Assembly: GCA_007120915.1 (NCBI GenBank)
Contig: SKMT01000012.1
Coordinates: 1-16,094, forward strand
Length of the DNA: 16,094 nt
Direction: 5' to 3'
DNA from: Myxococcales bacterium
GTDB lineage: Bacteria; Myxococcota_A; Bradymonadia; Bradymonadales; Bradymonadaceae
Shown here: piece by piece, positions 1 through 6,975 of the stretch
How the letters are laid out: every line of letters begins with the position of its first letter
Numbering within the stretch: the first letter of the stretch is position 1
Notes under the pieces: generated by a model
What the model was told of the DNA's origin: nothing
Database searches by the model: none
Seen by the model: the letters and a program-made list of their open reading frames with translations, nothing else
Program-made: the position numbers and the translations under genes

Positions 1-144
1 GACATCGAGCCCGAGAACGACATCGAGCCCGAGAACGACATCGAGCCCGAGAACGACATCGAGCCCGAGAACGACATCGAGCCCGAGATCGACATCGAGC
101 CCGAGCCCGACATCGAGCCCGAGCCCGATATCAAACCCGAGCCC
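1..144. repeat. 18-bp tandem repeat, about 8 units
   Basis: Unit GACATCGAGCCCGAGAAC is repeated head to tail. The first four copies are identical; the fifth ends in ATC, the sixth and seventh end in CCC, and an eighth copy diverged at three positions occupies 127-144. The period is a multiple of three, so one frame stays open on the + strand and encodes the hexapeptide DIEPEN, drifting to DIEPEI, DIEPEP and DIKPEP. The array runs off the left edge, so its full length is unknown. Sequence decay toward the right end is typical of a tandem array whose internal copies are homogenised by slippage. Confidence 0.95.
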
Positions 145-174
145 GGCTTCACTCTGGTGGTGGGTATCTGTTGA
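1..174 (+). CDS. possible 3' end of an acidic repeat protein (partial)
   Basis: Reading from base 1, the + strand gives an uninterrupted run of DIEPEN-type hexapeptides, then a short tail GFTLVVGIC and a TGA at 172-174. The start lies outside the window. Acidic Pro-rich hexapeptide repeats of this kind occur as spacers in surface and lipoproteins of deltaproteobacteria, but usually near the N-terminus, so a C-terminal position with an abrupt hydrophobic tail is odd. The last 26 bases overlap the 3' end of the regA gene on the opposite strand. The array could instead be intergenic and the reading frame a by-product of its length. No function can be assigned. Confidence 0.4.
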   Translation, partial: DIEPENDIEPENDIEPENDIEPENDIEPEIDIEPEPDIEPEPDIKPEPGFTLVVGIC

Positions 175-700
175 GCTTGCGCTGCAGGGTACGTCTGTGG
201 ATGTCGAGCCGGCGGGCGGCCTCGGAGATGTTGCCGCCGCAGTCGGCGAGCACGCGCTGGATGTGCTCCCACTCCGCGCGGGCGAGCGAGGGGGCGTCGT
301 AGTCGTGTTCGGCCCCGGACATGGGGGGTTGTTCGCCGCGGGAGAAAGCGGCGATGATGTCGTCGGCGTCCGCCGGTTTTTGCAGGTAGTTGATGGCGCC
401 GAGTTTGACGGCGTCGATGGCGGTGGCGATCGAGCCGTAGCCGGTCAAGACCACGATCTGGGTCTGCTCGTCGATGTCTTTGAGGTCGCGTACCACTTCG
501 AGCCCGCTTTTGCCGGGCATACGCAGGTCGACGACGGCCCATTCGGGGCTTTCGAGCTGGGCGCTTTCGACGGCCTGTTCGTAGTTTTCGGCCTTGCGCA
601 CGTCGTAGCCGCGGTCGGTGAAGGCGCGGGCGAGGCGGTCGCGGAAGATTTCGTTGTCGTCGACGATCAGCAGCGAACGGGGTTGGACGTCATCAGTCAT
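149..700 (-). CDS. regA: RegA/PrrA/ActR-type response regulator
   Basis: 183-residue cytoplasmic response regulator. The receiver domain (about residues 8-120) carries the acidic pair D14-D15, phospho-acceptor D58 in VVDLRMP, the Thr of LTGYGS and the Lys of LQKPAD. A Fis-type helix-turn-helix lies at about 145-180 with the motif GGNISEAARRLDIHRRTLQRK, very close to the RegA/PrrA/ActR family, as is the short total length. In that family the regulator acts downstream of the redox-sensing kinase RegB and controls respiration, photosynthesis or nitrogen genes, binding DNA as a dimer. I place the start at 700: the frame stays open further upstream but only as a shadow inside regB, while the ATG at 700 overlaps the regB stop by 8 bases, implying translational coupling. 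The 3' end overlaps a convergent repeat-encoding frame by 26 bases. Confidence 0.93.
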   Translation of the reverse strand: MTDDVQPRSLLIVDDNEIFRDRLARAFTDRGYDVRKAENYEQAVESAQLESPEWAVVDLRMPGKSGLEVVRDLKDIDEQTQIVVLTGYGSIATAIDAVKLGAINYLQKPADADDIIAAFSRGEQPPMSGAEHDYDAPSLARAEWEHIQRVLADCGGNISEAARRLDIHRRTLQRKLNRYPPPE

Positions 701-2093
701 GGGATACCTCGGGGGCTGCGGTGACGAGTTCCGGGGTTGAGTCGGGGGCGAGCGGAGATTCTGCGGGGGGCACGTGGGGCAGTCGAACCACGGCGGTGGT
801 GCCTTCGTGGGGGGCGGAGTCGAAGATGATGGTGCCGTCGAGCTTTTCGACGACCGTACGGGCGAGAAAGACGCCCAGGCCCATGCCATCGCCGGCCTCT
901 TTGGTGGTGAAGAAGGGCTCGTCGACGCGGTCGAGCACCTCCGGGATCATACCATGGCCGTCGTCGACGACGCGGATCACCAGGTCGCCGTTGTCCTCCA
1001 GCGCGGTCAGGCGTACGTGCTGGTCGTCGTCGCTGGCTTCGAGCGCATTGTTGACCAGCCCGCGCAACGCCTGACCCACCGCCGAGGGAGGAACGGTCAG
1101 CGCGGTGGTGCGCTCGGTCTCGATGGTTACGTCGACGCGGTCGCGGTCGCGGCAGCCGTCGAGGATGTGCTCGATCAACTCTGCGACGGAGACGGGGCGG
1201 GCGAACTCGCCCATCGACTCGCCGGCTTCGGCCGACATCTGGCGCAGGATATCGCGGCATCGCTCCACCTGATCGCGGATCAGGGCCGCATCTTCGGCGT
1301 AGCGGTCGGGGATGTCTTCGTCGTCCAGCGCACGTTGCAGCTCATTGGACACCAGGGCAATCGTGGACAGCGGAGTGGAAAATTCGTGAGCCGCCCCGGC
1401 GGCAAGTGTCGCCAGGCTGGCCAGCTTCTCGTTCTTCATCTGCGCATCACGCATTTGCATCAGTTCTTCGTCCCGTTCGCCCAGCGCTTTCTGAATCATG
1501 TTGATGAAAAACGCAATCACCGCCGCGGAGACCACGAAGGCCACCCAGCTTCCCTGAACCTCCAGGGTGTTCAGATCGGGGGGGGCGGCCCAGGGCAGGT
1601 AGTCGGCGGTGCCCGGAAAGAAGTGAATCCCGATGTATGCAACGGCGCTCACGAAGGCCACCGCCCAGGTATACAGGGGGCTGAGCACCAGCGCCGCCAG
1701 CGCAACGTGGATGATGTACAGCAGGCTAAACGGGTTGGCCGCCCCACCGGTAAAGAACAGCAGCGCGGTCAAAAATACGATGTCGGCGATCAGCACCAGC
1801 GCACCCATCGCCTCGTGATGGGGCCGTTCGGTGCCGCGGGCCCAGGCAATCAGCCCCACGTTCGACAGCACTTCCAGCAGCAGGATCAGCGCCAGAATCG
1901 CAAAGGGGAGCTGAAGCCCCAGAAATGCCCAGGAGGCGATGATCACTGCTGTCTGACCGACGAAGGCGACCCAGCGCAGCCGGATTAACCACGCGAAATT
2001 GAGCCGATGCACCTCCGGGGCGGCGCGAAGTCGGTGGAAGCCGGTGTCGAGCAGCCGGCGTTCGTCGGTGGAGCTGGCAGCGGTGTGGGACAT
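693..2093 (-). CDS. regB: RegB/PrrB/ActS-type redox-sensing histidine kinase
   Basis: 466-residue membrane histidine kinase. Several hydrophobic segments fill roughly residues 28-215, and the loop motif GGAANPF (116-122) matches the RegB quinone-binding consensus GGxxNPF. The H-box AAHEFSTPL places the phosphorylated His at 236. C279, in QVERCRDIL, sits 43 residues on, about where the redox-active Cys of RegB lies (40 residues after its His). The ATPase part shows the N-box NNALEAS, G1 DDGHGM and G2 GDGMGLGVFLA. In RegB, ubiquinone occupancy and Cys oxidation inhibit the kinase under aerobic conditions; the same is inferred here. Start 2093 (MSHTAASS) gives the usual family length but has no clear Shine-Dalgarno, and the frame is open to 2405 with other ATGs. 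Cotranscribed with regA. Confidence 0.92.
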   Translation of the reverse strand: MSHTAASSTDERRLLDTGFHRLRAAPEVHRLNFAWLIRLRWVAFVGQTAVIIASWAFLGLQLPFAILALILLLEVLSNVGLIAWARGTERPHHEAMGALVLIADIVFLTALLFFTGGAANPFSLLYIIHVALAALVLSPLYTWAVAFVSAVAYIGIHFFPGTADYLPWAAPPDLNTLEVQGSWVAFVVSAAVIAFFINMIQKALGERDEELMQMRDAQMKNEKLASLATLAAGAAHEFSTPLSTIALVSNELQRALDDEDIPDRYAEDAALIRDQVERCRDILRQMSAEAGESMGEFARPVSVAELIEHILDGCRDRDRVDVTIETERTTALTVPPSAVGQALRGLVNNALEASDDDQHVRLTALEDNGDLVIRVVDDGHGMIPEVLDRVDEPFFTTKEAGDGMGLGVFLARTVVEKLDGTIIFDSAPHEGTTAVVRLPHVPPAESPLAPDSTPELVTAAPEVSHD

Positions 2094-2316
2094 CGACGAG
2101 GGGAGCGAAAAGGAGGCATCAACGAAAAGGCGCCGGGGCCGGATGGCAAAGTGGTGACAGGGCGAAAACATTCCCGGCGGCGGATCAATGTACATCGTGC
2201 AGGCCCTGTGGCAAAATGATGCCGCTTCGCCTGCGTGGTGTGGGCGTGGCCAGACAGTGTTGTGACCAATGCAATCCAGATTCGCGGGCTGCCCACCGGG
2301 CGGACCCATCATATTT
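2094..2316. promoter_or_regulatory. divergent intergenic region between regB and the HD-GYP gene
   Basis: 223 bases between two divergent starts must hold promoters for both directions if the starts are right. I cannot pick a convincing -35/-10 pair or RegA site by eye. The region is less GC-rich near 2311-2340, just at the HD-GYP start. Confidence 0.4.
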
Positions 2317-4320
2317 ATGCAATCAAACGCTAAACAAGTGGTAACGCGTAGGATGTCGCTGACCGTAATCAGCGGTCCTGACGAGGGTAAGACCGCTAAT
2401 TTCAATCAGGGAAACGTCTCCCTGGGGCGAGATCCTCGCAATGACTTCGTGCTCAGCGACGGTTTCGTCTCCGGCCGTCATGCCGAGCTGGTGCTCAACA
2501 ACGGGAAGGTGTGGTTTCGAGATCTGAAGAGCCGCCACGGCTCCACGGTCGTGATGGGAAATGTCTCCCGGAAGCTCCAGAATGACGAACGTGCGGCGAG
2601 CATCGAGATCAAGAATGGCGCAGAAATCCAGGTCGGCTCCACGCTGTTGCGGGTGAGTATTTCATCGGCGGAGTCGACCACGTCGCAACCCCGGGGCCGA
2701 CCCGGTGGTGTGCAGCGCCCCGAGCGCACCCGTATGAACCTGGGGGACGCCGACAGCGAACACGTCATCAGCACCTCCCGGCTCGAAGTCCCGCAACTGA
2801 ACGAGCAGCTCGAAAGCGCGGACAACCGGCTCGCGGTGCTGTTTCAGCTCGCCGGTGAGCTCAACGGACTGACCGCGCTCGACGAGATTCTGGACCTGAT
2901 TGTGGAGACGACGTTCGATGCCTTTCCGGCGACGAACTTCTTTGCTGTCACCCTCGGGTCGGACCCGGAGAAGTTGAGCACACAGCAGCCATTTCTGGCC
3001 CGCACCCGCGGGGAGGTGCCGGGCGATGACGACGAGCCGATTCTGTCGTCCAGCCTGCTGCGCAGGGTCGCCAAGACGCGCGAGAGTGTGCTGTTTACCC
3101 GAGATTCGATCGGCGCCGAGGTCTCCCAGAGCATTCTCGACGCCCAGATCACCGCCTGTATGGCCGCTCCGCTGGTGGGCCAGAAGTCACTGCTGGGGGT
3201 GATGCAGGTCGACACCCGGGGGCGCGGATCGCTGTTTGGCAGCGAAGATCTGGAGCTGTTCAATATCCTGGCGTCCAATGCCGCCTTTGCCATCGAGCGC
3301 GCCCGGCTGACCGAAGACATCATGGAGATGTTCGAGGGCTTCGTCGCCGCCAGCGTCAACGCCATCGAGGCTCGTGATCCCGTCACCGCCGGTCACTCCG
3401 AGCGGGTCGCCGATTACACCGTGGAGCTCGCCGAAGTGGTCAATGACGTGGAGACCGGCCGGCTTCGTGACATCTATCTGGACGAAGAAGAACTGCGGGA
3501 GCTGCGCTATGCCGCGCTTTTGCATGACTTCGGCAAAATCGCCGTCGGTGAGGATGTCATCCAGAAGGGCACGCGGCTTCCCCAGGGGCGCATGGAGTTG
3601 ATCCGACAGCGCTTCGAGACGGTCAAGGAGCTGCAATACCGTCGGCGGTTGTACCGGCACGTCCGCTCGCTGGAAGCCGACGGGGTCGCCCCCGGTGGCT
3701 CAGCCAGTGATGGCACCGATCTGGAGCGGCTCGAACAGCAGCATCGACAGTATTGTCAGCAATTCGACGAACTGTTGGAGTTCATCGAACAGGTCGCCAC
3801 CAAAGGGTATCTTGAGGACGAGGACATCGAACGGGTCAAGTCGATCGGCGAGCAGACGTTCATCGGCCCCGATGGCAACGAACATTCGTTGTTGACCCCC
3901 TCGGAGGTCGAAAACCTGTGCATCCGAAAGGGGACGCTCAACGAGGAGGAGTGGGCGGAGATGAGAAGTCACGCCGCGTTGAGTGAATCCTATCTGGACC
4001 AGATCCCCTGGAGCGATGAGCTGTCACAGGTGCCCTGTATTGCCGGAGCGCACCACGAAAAGCTCGACGGCAGTGGCTATCCGAAGGGAATCGCCGGGGA
4101 TGAACTGATGCCCCAGGTTCGGATGCTGACGATCTCTGATATTTTTGACGCTCTTACCGCCAGCGACCGGCCCTACCGCAAGGCCGCCACCATCGAACGG
4201 GCGGTGGAGATTCTGAACCTGGAATCGGAGGACAACAAGCTCGACGCCGACCTGGTGGGTGTGTTCGATCAACTGGTCATCCCACGCATCAAGGACATTG
4301 TGCCCGATCCGAGCCGGTGA
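2317..4320 (+). CDS. FHA-GAF-HD-GYP cyclic-di-GMP phosphodiesterase
   Basis: 667-residue cytoplasmic protein with three modules. An FHA domain (about 15-110) keeps G37-R38 and S52-G-R-H55, the residues that read phosphothreonine in this family. A GAF-like sensor domain follows (about 171-332). The HD-GYP domain (about 344-650) keeps the metal-site residues H360 (GHSERV), H403-D404 (LLHDFGK), H552, H579-H580, G587-Y-P589 and D608, so it should hydrolyse c-di-GMP. A 121-residue helical, charged insertion separates K417-G-T from K538-G-T, where the domain is normally continuous. There is no transmembrane segment. The start is uncertain: ATGs at 2269, 2317 and 2353 are in frame and none has a strong Shine-Dalgarno; 2353 would still keep the whole FHA domain. 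The gene converges on a small lipoprotein gene, 12 bases between stops. Confidence 0.9.
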   Translation: MQSNAKQVVTRRMSLTVISGPDEGKTANFNQGNVSLGRDPRNDFVLSDGFVSGRHAELVLNNGKVWFRDLKSRHGSTVVMGNVSRKLQNDERAASIEIKNGAEIQVGSTLLRVSISSAESTTSQPRGRPGGVQRPERTRMNLGDADSEHVISTSRLEVPQLNEQLESADNRLAVLFQLAGELNGLTALDEILDLIVETTFDAFPATNFFAVTLGSDPEKLSTQQPFLARTRGEVPGDDDEPILSSSLLRRVAKTRESVLFTRDSIGAEVSQSILDAQITACMAAPLVGQKSLLGVMQVDTRGRGSLFGSEDLELFNILASNAAFAIERARLTEDIMEMFEGFVAASVNAIEARDPVTAGHSERVADYTVELAEVVNDVETGRLRDIYLDEEELRELRYAALLHDFGKIAVGEDVIQKGTRLPQGRMELIRQRFETVKELQYRRRLYRHVRSLEADGVAPGGSASDGTDLERLEQQHRQYCQQFDELLEFIEQVATKGYLEDEDIERVKSIGEQTFIGPDGNEHSLLTPSEVENLCIRKGTLNEEEWAEMRSHAALSESYLDQIPWSDELSQVPCIAGAHHEKLDGSGYPKGIAGDELMPQVRMLTISDIFDALTASDRPYRKAATIERAVEILNLESEDNKLDADLVGVFDQLVIPRIKDIVPDPSR

Positions 4321-4332
4321 CAAAGCACAATG

Positions 4333-4587
4333 TCAGAATTGACAGGATTCCGGCACTGATTTGTCGCGCTCTTCGACCATGTATCCGATGGTACGAAGCA
4401 CGTCGTTGCAGGTCTGAGGATCCCGGGTGTCTTCGGCAAGTCCGGCACAGGCACCGCCGACGCCGTCCAACTGCTCGATCTCCTCGCAGCAGTCGAGCAT
4501 CTGCTGGCATTCGGCGGCGCGACAACCGATGAGGCTGAAGCACAGGAGCAGCGCGGCGATTGCGGGGAACAAAACGAGGTAGCGCAT
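4333..4587 (-). CDS. small cysteine-rich lipoprotein, hypothetical
   Basis: 84 residues. A short lipoprotein signal (MRY then a hydrophobic stretch of about 18 residues) ends in the lipobox LIGC with lipidated C22. The mature part is only about 60 residues, mildly acidic, and has six further cysteines (27, 33, 34, 47, 60, 82), an even number suited to three disulfides in the envelope. I do not recognise a family. The ATG at 4587 gives a clean signal peptide but the upstream ribosome site is weak. It stands alone: convergent with the HD-GYP gene and divergent from the Ser/Thr kinase gene. The signal peptide with lipobox argues that this is a real gene rather than a shadow frame. Confidence 0.72.
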   Translation of the reverse strand: MRYLVLFPAIAALLLCFSLIGCRAAECQQMLDCCEEIEQLDGVGGACAGLAEDTRDPQTCNDVLRTIGYMVEERDKSVPESCQF

Positions 4588-4698
4588 GATGTTTTACTCA
4601 AAAGGAGCGTGAGCGGGTTGGTCGAGATTACACCTACCGGCAGGGCGCCGGAAGGTCAAAGCCTGGTTCGCCGGTGGCGGCGAGCCGGATGAAGCGAT

Positions 4699-4702
4699 GG
4701 AG
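4699..4702 (+). promoter_or_regulatory. ribosome binding site deciding a TTG start
   Basis: GGAG lies 8 bases before the TTG at 4711. The frame is closed by a TGA at 4690-4692, so TTG is the only plausible start for the kinase gene; the nearby ATGs at 4689 and 4697 are out of frame and stop quickly. The rest of the 123-base divergent region (4588-4710) contains a small CCGGC/GCCGG stem at 4637-4651 and no promoter I can defend. Confidence 0.7.
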
Positions 4703-4710
4703 ACCCACAG

Positions 4711-6969
4711 TTGACTGAGACGACACAGAGCCCGGAGGTCATCGGCCGCTACGAGCTGTTGACCCGGCTTGCCACCGGCGGGATGGCGGAGCTGTTTCTG
4801 GCCCGAGAGCGGGGGCTTGCGGGGCTGGAGCGGCTGGTTGTCGTCAAGCGGATTCTACCACACCTGGCCGATCAGCCGTCGTTTGTGGAGATGTTTCTTC
4901 GCGAGGCGCGTATTGTCGCCCGGCTGTCGCACCCGAACGTCGTCCAGATCTATGAGCTGGGCCAACAGCAAGATTCCTATCACATCGCCATGGAGTACAT
5001 CCACGGGTCGACGGTGCGGGAGCTTCTGGTGCTGGCTCAGAAGCAAGATCGGAGTATGCCCCCGGAGGTGGTCGTCTCCATCGCCGAACAGGCATGTCGA
5101 GGGCTGCACGCGGCCCATGAGCTCAAAGACCTGGATGGAAAACCGCTGGGGTTGGTCCACCGCGACATCTCTCCACACAACCTGATGTGCGCGACCGACG
5201 GTCACGTCAAACTGCTCGACTTCGGGGTGGCCAAGTCGACCTCGGCGAGTGTTGAGGCGACATACTCGGGGAATCTGAAGGGAAAGTTTGCCTATCTGTC
5301 CCCGGAACAATGCCGCCACGAGTCGCTGGACCGTCGCTCCGACGTGTTCGCGATGGGCATCGTTCTGTGGGAGATGCTGACGATGCGCCGGTTGTTTAAG
5401 CGCAAGACTGAATTGCAGATGATGCAGGCGATCATCGGCGGGGAAGTCCCGCCGCCATCGAAGTATTGCGAAGATATACCCCAGCGGCTCGAGCAGGTGG
5501 TCTTCGACGCACTGGAAGTAGAGCGCGATGACCGGTTCGAGTCCGCCGAGCAGATGCGCCTGGCGCTGGTCGATGCCGCCGACGAAGCGGGGCTGGACGT
5601 GGGGGAGGACCAGGTCGCACAGTTTCTGTCCGATGTCGCCGGTGATCGACTCGCCGAACGTCAGGCCACCGTCGAAAGTGCCTGCGAGCGGGAGCTGACC
5701 GTCTCTGAGCGACGCCGGCTGTTGCACATGACGGGCACCAACTCCCGCACCGACGCCCCCGCTGCAGGTACTGGTTCCGAATCAACTCGTCAGGCCGACG
5801 CCGAGAAGCTCGAACAGTTGGTTCAGGAAGATCGCCAACGCTTGATGGCCGGCGATTCCGGCGGGGCGACCACCGTCGAGCGTCCAGGAGCCTCCGCCAC
5901 CCACGAGGGGACACACCCGGGGGACGAACTCGTCGAAGAGGGCAACCGGCTGCGGCGGATCGGGATGATGAGCGCTGTGGCAGTGGTGACGATGCTGCTT
6001 GGAGCGGCGCTGGTGTTTGCGGTCGCCGACGATGAAGACGAGCCGGAGCAACCGGATACGAGCGCCCAGGCGGACCAGCCCACCGAACAAACCGAGCAAC
6101 AGGACGACGAACAAGAGGAGCCCGCCGAGGCACAGCTTTCGATCCTCGACGAGGAGATCGAGGTCTCCGGTGAGCCCGTACAACTGGGGTGGCCGCCCAT
6201 CGTAGATGTGGAGGTGATGGAGCAGGAGATCGAGCCGCTTCATCGGTATCTGGAACAGGAGATCGGGCGGCCCTTCCCGCTGTCCATTCCCGAAAGTTAC
6301 GGGGAGCTTTCGCGTCAGCTTCGCCACGGCGAGATCGACGCCGCGCTGCTGACACCGAATCTGTACGTGCTGACCACCAATCTCGACGAGGATATCGAGT
6401 CGTTGGTGATGCGGGAGTTCGACGGACAGTTGTCGACGGATGGATATCTACTGGTGGAGCGGGGCGGGGAGTACCAGAACCTCGAAGATCTGGAGGGCCG
6501 CACCTTCTGTTTCGTCCACCAGGGCTCGACGTCGGGATATCTGTTGCCGCGCTATTACATTCGGCGCCAGGGCCATGATCCCGAGGAGTTTATCGGTGAC
6601 ATCCAGTGGAGCGGCGACCACTTCCAGGCACTGCGGGATCTGACCGACGGAAAATGCCAGGCCGCAGCGGTGTATTCGGGCGCCTATCTGTCGGCCGAAG
6701 ACTACGACATCCCCACCTCGGGGCTGCGGATGATGGGCACCACGGGAACCCTGCCTCAGGACGTCATCGCCGTGGGCGAGCACACCGACGATGAACTGCG
6801 AGAAAAGCTGGCCGAAGTGCTCGAAGAGTTTGACCCGAAAGAAGAATTCGGCCTCGAAAGGCTGGGAGCGAACCAGCGGGTCACCGGGTTTGTGTACCGA
6901 GACGACAGCGATTTCGATACGCTGCGCCGGATCGTCGACGAGGAAGGGTTGGAGCTCGACGATCTGTGA
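4711..6969 (+). CDS. membrane Ser/Thr kinase with PhnD-like extracytoplasmic domain
   Basis: 752 residues. The N-terminal Hanks-type kinase domain (about 14-285) has the glycine loop ATGGMAELF, K46, HRD at 150-152 followed by ISPHN, D170-F-G and a SPEQ version of APE, so it looks catalytically complete. One transmembrane helix (about 417-439) is followed by an Asp/Glu/Gln-rich spacer (about 440-485). The C-terminal part (about 490-752) resembles periplasmic phosphate/phosphonate-binding proteins (PhnD type, Phosphonate-bd family): DAALLTPNLYVL, a DLEGRTFCFV segment, S606-T-S-G609 in the ligand-loop motif GSTSGYLLPR, then ITDGKC-like DLTDGKCQAAAVYSGAYL. The layout suggests a one-protein receptor in which a ligand or periplasmic partner modulates cytoplasmic phosphorylation. 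Starts at TTG with a good GGAG site. No transporter permease or ATPase gene lies next to it. Ends 6 bases from the convergent moeA stop. Confidence 0.9.
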   Translation: MTETTQSPEVIGRYELLTRLATGGMAELFLARERGLAGLERLVVVKRILPHLADQPSFVEMFLREARIVARLSHPNVVQIYELGQQQDSYHIAMEYIHGSTVRELLVLAQKQDRSMPPEVVVSIAEQACRGLHAAHELKDLDGKPLGLVHRDISPHNLMCATDGHVKLLDFGVAKSTSASVEATYSGNLKGKFAYLSPEQCRHESLDRRSDVFAMGIVLWEMLTMRRLFKRKTELQMMQAIIGGEVPPPSKYCEDIPQRLEQVVFDALEVERDDRFESAEQMRLALVDAADEAGLDVGEDQVAQFLSDVAGDRLAERQATVESACERELTVSERRRLLHMTGTNSRTDAPAAGTGSESTRQADAEKLEQLVQEDRQRLMAGDSGGATTVERPGASATHEGTHPGDELVEEGNRLRRIGMMSAVAVVTMLLGAALVFAVADDEDEPEQPDTSAQADQPTEQTEQQDDEQEEPAEAQLSILDEEIEVSGEPVQLGWPPIVDVEVMEQEIEPLHRYLEQEIGRPFPLSIPESYGELSRQLRHGEIDAALLTPNLYVLTTNLDEDIESLVMREFDGQLSTDGYLLVERGGEYQNLEDLEGRTFCFVHQGSTSGYLLPRYYIRRQGHDPEEFIGDIQWSGDHFQALRDLTDGKCQAAAVYSGAYLSAEDYDIPTSGLRMMGTTGTLPQDVIAVGEHTDDELREKLAEVLEEFDPKEEFGLERLGANQRVTGFVYRDDSDFDTLRRIVDEEGLELDDL

Positions 6970-6975
6970 ACCGGA

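Noticed and set aside
701..889. N-terminal extension of the regA frame
   Set aside because: It overlaps the catalytic end of regB, is Pro/Ser-rich without domain features, and the ATG at 700 gives the standard family length.
774..1988. 404-residue open frame on the + strand opposite regB
   Set aside because: It lies entirely antisense to a gene with clear family motifs; its product has no recognisable motif, and long antisense frames are common in GC-rich DNA.
4318..4341. Short TGACA/TGTCA inverted repeats between convergent stops as a terminator
   Set aside because: Stems are only 5 bp and AT-balanced with no T-run, so they are too weak to call.
5432..6355. 307-residue minus-strand frame opposite the Ser/Thr kinase gene
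   Set aside because: Arg/Pro/Ala-rich composition typical of antisense frames in GC-rich genes and no motif.
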